From NCBI RefSeq assembly GCF_963924675.1, contig NC_089238.1:47882879-47946878 (forward strand): a stretch of DNA of 64,000 bases. The letters run 5' to 3'. Of the stretch, positions 39,173 through 50,266 are shown in pieces. The notes under the pieces were generated by a model, which had not been told where the DNA came from, ran no database searches, and saw only the letters and a program-made list of their open reading frames with translations. The number at the start of each line of letters is the position of its first letter. The stretch's first letter is position 1. This DNA comes from Phocoena phocoena (Eukaryota; Chordata; Mammalia; Artiodactyla; Phocoenidae). The position numbers and the translations under genes are program-made.

Positions 39173-41165
39173 TTTGCTTTTCTTACTGTGTTTGGGGTCT
39201 CCTTTTCGCAGGCTACAGGTTTGTAGTTCCCGTTGTTTTTGGTGTCTGTCCCCAGTGGCTAAGATTGGTTCAGTGGGTTGTGTAGGCTTCCTGGTAGAGG
39301 GGACTAGTGCCTGTGTTCTGGTGGATGAGGCTGGATCTTGTCTTTCTGGTGGGCAGGTCCACATCTGGTGGTGTGTTTTGGGGTGTCTGTGGCCTTATTA
39401 TGATTTTAGGCAGCCTCTCTGCTAATGGGTGGGGTTGTGTTCCTGTCTTGCTAGTTGTTTGTCATAGGGTGTCCAGCACTGTAGATTGCTGGTCGTTGAG
39501 TGGAGCTGGGTCTTGGTGTTGAGATGGAGATCTTTGGGAAATTTTCGCCATTTGATATTATGTGGAGCTGGGAGGTCTCTTGCGGACCAGTGTCCTGAAC
39601 TTGGCTCTCCCACCTCAGAGGCACAGCACTGACTCCTGCCTGGAGCACCAAGAGCCTTTCATCTGCACGGCTCAGAATAAAAGGGAGAAAAAGTAGAAAG
39701 AAAGAAATAAAGAGGATAACATACAATAAAATAAAGTAAGGTAAAATAAAAGAACGTTATTAAAATAAAAAATAATTATTAAGAAAAAAAGTTTTTCTAA
39801 AAGTAAAAAAACCAAACAAACAAAAAAAACAGACGGACAGAACCCTAGGACAAATGGTGAAAGCAAAGCTATACAGACAGAATCTCATACAGAAGCATAT
39901 GCATACACACTCACAAAAAGCGGAAAAGGGGAAAATATAATGTCTTGCTCTCAAAGCCCACCTCCTCAATTTGGGATGATTCGTTGTCTATTCAGGTATT
40001 CCACAGATGCAGGGTACATCAAGTTGATTGTGGAGATTTAATCCGCTGCTCCTGAGGCTGCTGGGAGAAATTTCCCTTTCTCTCCATTGTTCGCACAGGT
40101 CCCGGGGTTCAGCTTTGGATTTGGCCCTGCCTCTGCGTGTAGGTCACCTGGGGTCATCTGTTCTTTGCTTAGACAGGATGGGGTTAAAGTAGAAGCTGAT
40201 TAGGGGGCTCTGGCTCACTCAGGCCGCAGGGAGGGAGGGGCATGGATGCCGGGCGAGCCTGCGGCGGCAGAGGCTGGCGTGACGTTGCACCAGCGTGAGG
40301 CACACCGTGCGTTCTCCCGGGGAAGTTGTCCCTGGATCACGGAACTCTGGCAGTGCCAGGCTGCACAGTCTCCCAGGAGGGGAGGTGTGGAGCGTGACTT
40401 GTGCTCGCACACAGGCTTCTTGGTGGCGGCAGCAGCAGCTTTAGCATCTCCTGCCCGTCTCTGGGGTCCCCGCTGTTAGCCGCGGCTCATGCCCGTCTCT
40501 GGAGTTCCTTTAAGCAGCACTGTTAATCCCCTCTCCTCGCGCACCAGGAAACAAAGAGGGAAGAAAAAGTCTCTTGCCTCTTCGGCAGGTCCAACCTTTT
40601 TCCTGGACTCCCTCCTGGCTAGCTGTGGTGCATTAGCCCCTTCAGGCTGTGTTCAGGCTGCAAACCCCAGTCTTCTCCCTGGGATCTAAGCTCCGAAGCC
40701 CGAGCGTCAGCTCCCAGGCCCCGCCCACCCCGGTGGGTGAGCAGACAAGCCTCTCGGGCTGGTGAGTGCTGGTCGGCACCGATCCCCTGTGCGGGAATCT
40801 CTTTGCTTTGCCCTCTGCACCCCTGTGGCTGCACTCTCCTCTGCGGCCTCGAAGCTTTCCCCCTCAGCCACCCGCAGTCTCCGCCCGTGAAGGGGCTTCC
40901 TAGTGTGTGGAAACCTTTCCTCCTTCACGGCTCCCTCACACTGGTGCAGGTCCTGTCCCTATCCTTTTGTCTCTGTTTATTCTTGTTTCTTTTGCCCTAC
41001 CCAGGTACATGGGGAGTTTCTTGCCATTTGGGAGGTCTGAGGTCTTCTGCCAGAGTTTCGTGGGTGTTCTGTAGGAGCAGTTCCACATGTAGATGTATTT
41101 CTGATGTATCTGTTGGGAGGAAGGTAATCTCCGCGTCTTACTCTTCCGCCATCTTTCCGGCCCCC
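39173..41165 (-). promoter_or_regulatory. L1-C 5' leader/promoter region
   Basis: About 2 kb. The half next to the 5' end (about 40080-41000) is GC- and CpG-rich and looks island-like. The part next to ORF1 contains a purine tract on the plus strand (39680-39830). An internal promoter is expected for L1 leaders and is inferred, not shown. Confidence 0.6.
39671..41000 (-). other. Potential intron in the L1-C leader (GT...AG)
   Basis: Minus strand: donor gtacctgg then gtaggg (exon ends at 41001) and acceptor: a pyrimidine tract, then attctgag (exon resumes at 39670). The retained block is 1330 bp and corresponds to the segment absent from L1-B. Confidence 0.6.
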
Positions 41166-42055
41166 AATCAATTACATATTAAAGCTCTCTTTCAGGTTAA
41201 GCAGAGTGAGTTTCTGAATCAGTAACTATAATAATTAATTAAGAGACTTTCTCACCTAAATTCATTGGAGTAAGATTCATAAACTCTATATCAACAGAAT
41301 AGAAATCAAGCAAAATTATCAAATAAAAATTTTCAGAAATACTCATCACGTTTGTTAATATTAAATAAAATTTTAATAAAATGAATATGAAGAATTTATT
41401 TATGTAGTCTATATTTAAGTAGGAATTAATATGGATATCTTATTCTTTATAAAATTATGTTAAATAATCATTCTGTTCCCAGAGACTGTATTGCCTCCTG
41501 CTTCAGTCCCTAAATGCTCATTTGTAACTCTAAAAGTCAGACATTTGCCTGTGGTGAGAAAGCCAAACTGCTAATTACTGCTATTAATTTGGATGGTGAC
41601 TTTGCCTCTGTAAAAGTGAAATATTGGCAGATGTGATAAACAATGCATTTTGAACCTAAAAAAATCAACAAATACATAACTACTTTTTACATTTTTACTT
41701 TAAATATGCCAGCATATCAAAATGTCTATATACATTTGTAAGCAAGTAAAACTTTCTCAATGTCTCCTTTTAAGAATATATTTATGTATTATATATATAT
41801 ATTTATATAGACCTTTTACATATATATTTTATTATATATATCATATTTATATATATATATTTATATATTTTAAAATATTTATATATACACATTTGCTCTC
41901 CTATAGGGTAATGTAGTAACTTACTTTCGAAGTTATCTTCAAAGGTTTAAGTGGATATATTTAACCTCCTTTTAAAAATTCAGTTATACTTCAAGTTTAA
42001 AATTAAGAATTAACTGAGGAAAATCAGACTCCACTAAAATTTGTTTTTAGAGAGA
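41166..42055. other. Intergenic strip with AT-rich simple repeat
   Basis: No gene. An AT/TATA-rich tract lies at about 41784-41890; the frame at 41722-41916 translates it. 41555-41645 holds a short unnamed repeat, listed separately. Confidence 0.5.
41555..41645 (+). repeat. Unnamed ~85-bp repeat, copy 2
   Basis: Diverged match to 33215-33300 in the same orientation: 'tactgctattaattt', 'cctctgtaaaagtgaaa' and 'gatgtgataaacaat'. The two copies flank L1-C at about 390 and 500 bp. Confidence 0.45.
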
Positions 42056-42682
42056 ACTTGGCAGACATAATGTAAGGTGGGTCTTTGTAACCCCTCCTCC
42101 CAGTGTTCCTGTCTCAGTGCTCCCCTTCCCTTGAGTGTGAGTAGGACCTGTGTCTCACCTCTAAGCAAGAGAATATGACAAAGGTGAGAGCCCACATAGG
42201 ATGCCACTCTCATGCTTATGTTATATTCTGTGAGACTGTCTTGCTAGCACACTTGCTCTAGAGACTCCCCTGGCTGTTTGCTGAAGGAAGCCACCATATG
42301 ATGAAGTTCACAAGGCAAAAATCTCTGGGCAGTCTCTGAGGACTGGGGGTGCCTCTAGGAACTGTAGGCAGCTTCTAGGAGAAGGCAACCTCCAGCCCAC
42401 AGATTGTAAGAAGTCCACATCTTCAGTTCTACACACACAAGGAAATTGATTCTGCCTATAATCTGAGTGAGAATGCAAGTAGATTCTTTTTCATCTTAGC
42501 TTCCAGATGAGGGTGCATCCCAGGCTATACCTTGATTTTTGCCTTGTGAAACCCTAAATGACAGAGGTCCCAGCTAAGCTTACCCACACACACTGTGAGA
42601 TTATAAGTGTGAGTCTGTGTATGTGTATGTTTAACTACTAATTTTGTGGTACTTTGTTACCTAGCAATAGACAACTGATAGA
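42056..42682 (+). repeat. MLT1/MaLR-like LTR, forward
   Basis: Long diverged block with the order 'gacctgtgtctcacctcta', 'gcaagagaatatgacaaagg', 'ctcatgcttatgttatat', 'cttgctagcacacttgctct', 'aagcttacccacacacactg', 'ttgtggtactttgttacc' and a terminal 'tagcaatagacaactgata'. The ending is typical of mammalian MaLR-type LTRs. Subfamily not determined; no internal viral genes are present. Confidence 0.5.
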
Positions 42683-43525
42683 GATAACTTTCATTTTCTT
42701 TCCTTTTTTTTTTTAAGCATCTTTATTGGAGTATAATTGCTTTACAATGCTGTGTTACTTTCTACTTTATAACAAAGTGAATCAGCTATACATAAACATA
42801 TATGCCCATATCTCCTCCCTCTTGCGTCTCCCTCCCACCCTCCCTATCCCACCCCTCTAGGTGGTCACAGAGCACCCAGCTGATCTCCCTGTGCTATGCG
42901 GCTGCTTCCCACTAGCTATCTATTTTACATTTGGTACTATATATAAGTACATGCCACACTCTCACTTCGTCCCAGCTTACCCTTCTGCCTCCCCATGTCC
43001 TCAAGTCCATTCTCTATGTCTGCGTCTTTATTCCTGTCCTGCCCCTAGGTTTTTCAGAACCTTTTTTTTTTTTTTTTTTAGAGTCCATATATATATGTTA
43101 GCATACGGTATTTGTTTTTCTCCTTCTGACTTACTTCACTCTGTATGACAGAATCTAGGTCCATCCACCTCACTACAAATAACTCAATTTCGTTTCTTTT
43201 TATGGCTGAGTAATATTCCATTGTATATACGTGCCACATCTTCTTTATCCATTCATCTGTCGATGGACACTTAGGCTGCTTCCATGTCCTGGCTATTGTA
43301 TATAGAGCTGCAGTGAACATTGTGGTACATGACTCTTTTTGAATTATGGTTTTCTCAGGGTATATGCCCAGTAATGGGATGGCTTGGTCATATGGTAGTT
43401 CTATTTTCAGTTTTTTAAGGAACCTCCATGCAGTTCTCCATAGTGGCTGTATCAATTTACATTCCCACCAACAGTGCAAGAGGGCTCCCTTTTCCCCACA
43501 CCCTCTCCAGCATTTATTGTTTGTA

Positions 43526-43722
43526 TTTTTTTCGGTATGCGGGCCTCTCACTGTTGTGGCCTCTCCTGTTGCAGAGCACAGGCTCCGGACGTGCAGGCTC
43601 AGCGGCCATGGCTCACAGGCCCAGCCGCTCCGCGGTATGTGGGATCTTCCCAGACTGGGGCACGAACTGGTGTCCCCTGCATCGGCAGGCAGACTCTAAA
43701 CCACTGTGCCACCACGAAGCCC
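43526..43722 (-). mobile_element. CHR SINE, short type, inside L1-D
   Basis: Short-type CHR with head 'gggcttcgtggtggcacag' and end 'ggcccgcataccga' on the minus strand. Short flanking repeat gtttgta at 43519-43525 and 43723-43729. It is moderately diverged and has a small deletion in its head. Confidence 0.9.
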
Positions 43723-43785
43723 GTTTGTAGATTTTTTGATGATGCCCATTCTGACTGGTGTAAGGTGATACCTGATTGTAGTTTT

Positions 43786-44010
43786 TTTCTTGTTTTATAT
43801 TTTTATTTTATTTTTGTTTTGGTACGTGGGCCTCTCAACGTTGTGGCCTCTCCAGTTGTGGAGCACAGGCTCCGGACATGCAGGGTCAGCAGCCATGGAT
43901 CATGGGCCCACCTGCTCTGCAGCATGTGGGATCTTCCAGGACTGGGGCACAAACCCGTGTCCCCTGCATTGGCAGGTGGACTCTCAACCACTGCACCACC
44001 AGGGAAGCCC
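43786..44010 (-). mobile_element. CHR SINE, short type, second copy inside L1-D
   Basis: Another short-type CHR, only about 60 bp from the previous one, in the same orientation. Flanked by ctgattgtagttt (43772-43784) and ctgatggtagttt (44011-44023), one mismatch. Its CpG sites are more decayed than those of 34621-34848. Confidence 0.92.
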
Positions 44011-47000
44011 CTGATGGTAGTTTTGATTTGGATTTCTCTAATGATTTGTGATGTTGAGTTTTCTTTCATGTGTTTGTTGGCAATCTATAAATCATATTTA
44101 GAGAAATGTCTGTTTAGGTCTTCTGCCCATTTTTGATTGGGTTGTTTCTTTTTTTGATACTGAGTTGCATAAGCTGTTGTAAATTTTGGAGGTTAATCCT
44201 TTGTCAGTTGCTTCATTTGTAAATATATTCTCCCATTCTGAGGTTTGTCTTTTCGTCTTGTTTATGGTTTCCTTTGCTGTGCAAAAGCTTTTAAGTTTCA
44301 CTAGGTCCCATTTGTTTATTCTTGTTTTAATTTCCACTTCTCTAGGAGGTGGTTCAAAAGGATCTTGCTGTGATTTATGTCATAGAGTGTTCTGCCTATG
44401 TTTTCCTCTAAGAGTTTGATAGTGTCTGGCCTTTCATTTAGGTCTATAATCCATTTTGAGTTTATTTTTGTGTATGGTGTTAGGGCGTGTTCTAATTTCA
44501 TTCTCTTACATGCAGCTGTCCAGTTTTCCCAGCACCACTTATTGAAGAGGCTGTCTTTTGTCCATTGTATATTCTTACTCCCTTTATCAAAGATAAGGTG
44601 ACCATATGTGTGTGGGTTTATCTCTGGGCTTTCTATCCTGTTACATTGATCTATATTTCTGTTTTTGTGCCAGTACCACACTGTCTTGATTACTGTAGCT
44701 TTGTGATATACTCTGAAATGTGGTAGTGTGATTCCTCCAGCTCCATTTTTCTATCTCAAGATTGCTTTGGCTATTCGGGGTCTTTTGTGTTTCCATACAA
44801 ATTGTGAATTTTTTTGTTCTAGTTCTGTGAAACATGCCATTGGTAGTTTGATAGGGATTGCATTGAATCTGTAGATTGTTTTCAGTAGTATATCATTTTC
44901 ACAGTGTTGATTCTGCCAATTCAAGGACATGGTATATCTCTCCATCTGTCTGTATCATCTTTAATTTCTTTCATCAGTGTCTTATAGTTTTCGGCATACA
45001 GGTCTTTTGTCTCCTTAGGTAGGTTTATCCTAGGTATTTTATTCTTTTTGTTGCAGTGGTAAATAGGAGTGTTTCCTTAATTGCTCTTTCAGACTTTCCA
45101 TCGTTAGTGTATAGGAATGCCAGAGACTTCTGTGCATTAATTTTGTATCCTGCTACGTTACCAAATTCATTGATTAGCTCTAGTAGTTTTCTGGTAGCAT
45201 CTTTAGGGTTCTCTATGTATAGTATCATGTCATCTATAAGCAGTGACAGCTTTACTTCTTCTTTTTTGATTTGGTTTCCTTTTATTTCTGTTTCTTCTCT
45301 GAATGCTGTGGCTGAAACTTCCAAAACTATATTGAATAATAGTGGTGAAAGTGGGCAACCTTGTCTTGTTCCTGATCTTAGTGGAAATAGTTTCAGTTTT
45401 TCACCATTGAGAAGGATATTGGCTGTGGGTTTGTCATATATGGCCTTTATTATGTTGAGGAAAGTTCCCTCTATGCCTACTTTCTGTAGGGTTTTTGTCA
45501 TAAAGGGGGTAAATTTTTGTCAGAAGCTTTCTCTGCATCTATTAAGATGATCATATGGTTTTTCTCCTTCAGTTTGTTAATATGGTTTATCACATTGATT
45601 GATTTGCATATATTGAAGAATTCTTGCATTCCTGGGATAAACCCCACTTGATCATGGTGTATGATCCTTTTAATGTACTGTTAGATTCTGGTTGCTAGTA
45701 TTTTGTTGAGGATTTTTGCATCTATGTTCAACAGGGATATTGGCCTGTAGTTTTCTTTCTTTGTGACATCTTTGTTTGGTATGGTATCAGGGTGATGGTG
45801 GCCTCGTAGAATGAGTTTGGGAGTATTCCTCCTTCTGCTGTGTTTTGGAAGAGTTTGAGAAGGACAGGTGTTAGCTCTTCTCTAAATGTTTGATAGAATT
45901 CGTCGGTGAAGCCATCTGGTCCTGGGCTTTTGTTTGTTGGAGGCCTTTTAATCACAGTCTCAGTTTCACTGCTTGTGATTGGTCTGTTTATATTTTCTAT
46001 TTCTGCCTGGTTCAGTCTCGGAAGGTTGTGCTTTGCTAAGAATTTGTCCATTTCTTCCAGGTTGTCCATTTTATTGGCATATAGTTGCTTGTAGTAATCT
46101 CTCAGGATCCTTTGTATTTCTGCAGTGTCAGTTGTTATTTCTCCTTTTTTATTTCTAATTCTATTGATTTGAGTCTTCTCCCTTTTTTTCTTGATGAATC
46201 TAGCTAATGGTTTATCAATTTTGTTTATCTTCTCAAAGAACCAGCTTTTAGTTTTATTGATCTTTGCTATCGTTTCCGTCATTTCTTTTTCATTTATTTC
46301 TGAACTGATCTTTATGATTTCTTTCCTTCTGCTAACTTTTGGGGGTTTTTTTCTTCTTTCTCTAATTGCCTTACGTGTAAGATTAAGGTTGTTTATTTGA
46401 GATGTTTCTTGTTTATTGAGGTAGGATTGTATTGCTATAAACTTCGCTCTTAGAACTGCTTTTGCTGCATCCCGTAGGTTTTGGGTCGTCGTGTTTTCAT
46501 TGTCATTTGTTTCTAGGTATTTTTTGATTTCCTCTTTGATTTCTTCAGTGATCTCTTGGTTATTAAGTAGTGGTTTGTTTAGCCTCCATGTGAATGTATT
46601 TTTTACAGATTTTTTCCTCTAATTGATATCTAGTCTCATAGCATGTGGTCAGGAAAGATACTTTATACAATTTCAGTTTTCTTTAATTTACCAGTGTTTG
46701 ATTTGGAGAATATTCCATGAGCACTTGAGAAGAAAGTGGATTCTGTTGTTTTTGGATGGAATGTCCTATAAATATCAAATAAGTCCATCTAGTTTAATGT
46801 GTCATTTAAAGCTGTGTTTATTTATTTATTTTCGTTTTGGGTGATCTGTCCATTGGTGAAAGTGGGGTGTTACAGTCCCCTACTATGATTGTGTTACTGT
46901 CGATTTCCGTTTTTATGGCTGTTAGCATTTGCTTTATATATTGAGGTGAACCTGTGTTGAGTGCATAAATATTTACAATTGTTATATCTTCTTCTTGGAT

Positions 47001-47377
47001 TGATCCCTTGATCATTATGTAGTGTCTTTCTTTATCTCTTGTAATAGTCTTTATTTTAAAATCTATTTTGTCTGATATGGGAATTGCTACTCCAGCTTTC
47101 TTTTGATTCCCATCCCATGGAATATCTTTTTCCTTCCCCTCACTTTCAGTCTGTATGTGTCCCTAGGTCTGACTTGGGCCTCTTGTAGACAGCATACATA
47201 TGGGTCTTGTGTTTGTATCCATTCAGCCAGGCTCTGTCTCTTGTTTGGAGCATTTAATCCATTTACACCTAAGGTAATTATCGATATGTATGTTCATATT
47301 ACCATTTCCTTGATTGTTTTGGGTTTGTTATTGTAGGTGTTTTCCTTCTCATGTGTTTCCTGCCTAGGGAAGTTCCT

Positions 47378-48245
47378 TTAGCATGTGTTGTAAACCTGAT
47401 TCGGTAGTGCTGAATTCTCTTAGCTTTTGCTTGTCTGTAAAAGTTTTAATTTCTCCATCAAATCTGAATGAGATCCTTGCTGGGTAATCTTGTTTGTAGG
47501 TTTTTCCCTTTCCTCACTTTAAATATGTCCTGCCACTCCCTTCTGGCTTGCAGAGTTTCTGCTGAAAGATCAGTTGCTAACCTTATGGGGATTCCTTTAT
47601 GTGTTATTTGTTGTTTTTCCCTTGCTGCTTTTAATATTTTTTTCTTTGTATTTAATTTTTGATAGTTTGGTTAATATGTGTCTTGGCCTGTTTCTCCTTG
47701 GATTTATCCTGAATATGACTCTCTGCACTTCCTGGTTTTGATTGACTGTTTCCTTTCCCATATTGCAGAAGTTTTCAACTATAATCTCTTCTAATATTTT
47801 CTCAGTCCCTTTCTTTTTCTCTTCTTCTGGGACCCCTATAATTCAAATGTTGGTGTGTTTAATGTTGACCCAGAGGTCTCTGAGACTGTCCTCAATTCTT
47901 TTCATTCTTCGTTATTCTGCTCTGCAGTAGTTATTTCCACTATTTTATCTTTGAGGTCATTTGTCCATTCTTCTGCCTGAGTTATTCTTCTATTGATTCC
48001 TTTTAGAGAAGTTTTTATTTTACTTATTGTGTTGTTCATCATTGTTGTTTGCTCTTTAGTTCTTCTAGGTCCTTGTTAAACGTTTCTTGTATTTTTTCCA
48101 TTCTATTTCCAAGATTTTAGATCATCTTTACTATCATTACTCTGAATGCTTTTTCAGGTAGACTGCGTATTTCCTCTTCATTTGTTTGGTTTGGTGGGTT
48201 TTTACCTTGCTCCTTCATGTGCTGTGTGTTTCTCTGTCTTCTCAT
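47378..48245 (-). pseudogene. L1-D ORF1, broken
   Basis: Located between the conserved start position (the ATG complement at 48243-48245, by comparison with L1-A and L1-C) and the conserved stop position (47378-47380). No long open frame survives on the minus strand, so it carries many lesions; it is recognised by nucleotide collinearity with the ORF1 of L1-A and L1-C. Confidence 0.8.
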
Positions 48246-50254
48246 TTTGCTTAACTTACTGTGTTTGGGGTCTCCTTTTCGCAGGCTGCAAGTTCATATT
48301 TCCAGTTGTTTTTGGTGTCTGTCCCCAGTGGCTAAGGTTGGTTCAGTGGGTTGTGTAGGCTTCCTGGTGGAGGGGTCTAGTGCCTATGTTCTGGTGCATT
48401 CGACTGGATCTTGTCTTTTTTGTAGGCAGAACCGCATCCGGTGGTGTGTTTTGGGGTTTCTGTGACCTTATCATGATTTTAGGCAGCCATTTTGCTAATG
48501 GGTGGGGTTGTGTTCCTGTCTTGCTAGTTGTTTGGCGTAGGGTGTCCAGCACTGTAGCTTGCTGGTTGTTCAGTGGAGCTGGGTCTTAGTGTTGAGATGG
48601 AGCTCTCTGGGAGAGCTTTCCCTGTTTGATATTACATGGAGCCAGGAGGTCTCTGGTGATCCAATGTCCTGAACTCGGCTCTCCCACCTCAGAGGCACAG
48701 GCTAGACACCCAGTTGGAGCACCAAGACCCTGCAGCCGCACGGCTTAGAAGGAAAGGGAGAAAAAAAGAAAGAAAGAAAGGCAGACAGACAGGAAGAAAG
48801 AAAGATAAAGTAAAATAAAATAAAGTTATTAAAATAAAAAATAATTATTAAATATTTAATAGGTAATAAAGAAAGAAAAATAAATAAAAAGAAAGAAAGA
48901 AAGAAGAGATCAACCAAACCAGAAAATAAATCCACTAATGATAAGAAGCATTAAAAAGTATACAAAAAAAAAAAAAGAAACAAAGAATGGGCAGAAAGAA
49001 GCCTAGGACAGTTGGTAAAAGTGAAGCTATGCAGACAAAATCACACAAAGAAGCATACACATACACCTTCACAAAAAGAGAAAAAGAAAAAAAATATATC
49101 GTTGCCCCCAAAGTCCACTGTCTCAATTTTGGGATGATTTGTTGTGTATTCAGGTATTCCACCGATGCAGGGTTCATCAAGTTGATTGTGGAGATTTAAT
49201 CTGCTGCTCCTGAGGCTGCTGGGAGAGATTTCCCTTGCTCTTCTTTGTTCACACAGCTCCTGGGGTTCAGCTTTGGATTTGGCCCCGCCTCTGCTTTAAA
49301 GTAGCAGCTGATTAGGGGGCTCTGCTCACTCAGGCTGGGGGGAGGGAGGGGCACGGAGTGCAGGGCGAGCCTGTGGCGGCAGAGGATGGTGTGTGGTTGC
49401 AACAGCATGAGGCGCGCTGTGTGTTCTCCCGGGGAAGTTGTCCCTGGATCACGGGGCCCTGGCAGTGGCGGGCTGCACAGGCTCCCGGGGGGGGAGGTGT
49501 GGACAGTGACCTGTGCTTGCACACAGGCTTCTTGGTGGGTGCAGCAGCAGCCTTAGCATCTCATGCCCATCTCTGGGGTCTGCACTGATAGCTGCGGCTT
49601 GCGCCCGTCTCTGGGGCTCTTTAAGCAGTGCTCTGAATCCCCTCTCCTCGCGTTCCCTGAAACAATGGTCTCTTGCCTCTTCGGCAGGTCCAGACTTTTT
49701 CCTGGACTCCGTCCTGGCTAGCCCCCTTCAGGTTGTGTTCACGCATCGAACCCCACTTCTCTCCCTGGGATCTGACCTCCGAAGCCCGAGCCTCAGCCCC
49801 CAGACCCCGCCCGCCCCGGCGTGTGAGCAGATAAGCCTCTCGGGCTGGTGAGTGCTGGTCGGCATGGATCCTCTGTAAGGGAATCTCTGAGCTTTGCCCT
49901 CCGCACCCCTGTTGCTGCGCTCTCCTCCGTGGCCCCTCCGTTACCCACTCTGCTACCTGCAGTCTCCGCCCGCAAGGTGCCTTCCTAGTGTGTGGAAACC
50001 TTTCCTCCTTCACAGCTGTCTCCCCACTGGTGCAGGTCCCGTCCCTATTCTTTTGTCTCTGATTTTTCTTTTTTCTTTTGCCCTACCCAGGTACGTGGGG
50101 AGTTTCTTGCCTTTTGGGAGGTCTGAGGTCTACTGTCAGCCTTCAGTAGGTGTTCTGTAGGAGCTGTTCCACATGTAGATGTATTTCTGATGTATTTGTT
50201 GGGAGGAAGGTGATTTCCACGTCTTACTCCTCTGCCGTCTTGCAGGTTTCCCCT
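48246..50254 (-). promoter_or_regulatory. L1-D 5' leader/promoter region
   Basis: About 2 kb. GC-rich at about 49200-50050, with an A/G-rich tract on the plus strand at 48745-48980 (pyrimidine-rich in L1 sense). Function inferred from L1 family knowledge. Confidence 0.6.
48744..50086 (-). other. Potential intron in the L1-D leader (GT...AG)
   Basis: Minus strand: donor cgtacctgg then gtaggg (exon ends at 50087). The acceptor is preceded by a nearly pure C/T tract and ends 'ccttctaag' (exon resumes at 48743 with ccgtgcggctg). The block is 1343 bp. The acceptor exon compares directly with ctgtgtggctg in L1-B; two of the changes are CpG to TpG. Confidence 0.65.
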
Positions 50255-50266
50255 CTTTCATTTTCT

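Larger units (their letters stand above)
33802..41165 (-). mobile_element. L1-C: nearly full-length LINE-1 with an open ORF1, reverse
   Basis: A 7.4-kb minus-strand LINE-1 with a ~2-kb leader, ORF1 and ORF2, ending in a short A-run at 33802-33808. Its 5' end ('gggggccggaaagatggcgg' on the minus strand) is at 41165. A CHR SINE interrupts ORF2 at 34621-34848. A clean target-site duplication is not visible; a diverged match (tcaattaatctatt at 33738-33751, tcaattacatatt at 41168-41180) would fit if 33752-33801 were transduced 3' flank. It is the best preserved copy here. Confidence 0.94.
43078..47330 (-). pseudogene. L1-D ORF2, broken and twice SINE-interrupted
   Basis: Endonuclease remnants at 46818-47015. 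Reverse transcriptase pieces at 45728-46282 ('NKSPGPDGFTDEFYQTF') and 45025-45501 ('[16 protein letters not shown]'), where the catalytic FADD-type motif has become LIDD. C-terminal pieces at 44316-44681 and 43078-43551, ending 'MLTYIYGL' at the true ORF2 terminus. Frameshifts, stops and two SINEs make it non-functional. Confidence 0.9.
42704..50254 (-). mobile_element. L1-D: nearly full-length LINE-1, reverse
   Basis: A 7.5-kb minus-strand LINE-1. It is flanked by the duplication ctttcattttct at 42688-42699 and 50255-50266. Leader, ORF1, ORF2 and A-rich tail are all present in order. Two CHR SINEs lie inside ORF2 (43526-43722 and 43786-44010). Both ORFs are broken. Confidence 0.95.

Noticed and set aside
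40246..41225. GC-rich block with several open frames and CpG sites, gene-promoter-like
   Set aside because: It is the leader of L1-C; the same sequence recurs in L1-A (18850-19620) and L1-D (49200-50050), so it is not a host CpG island.
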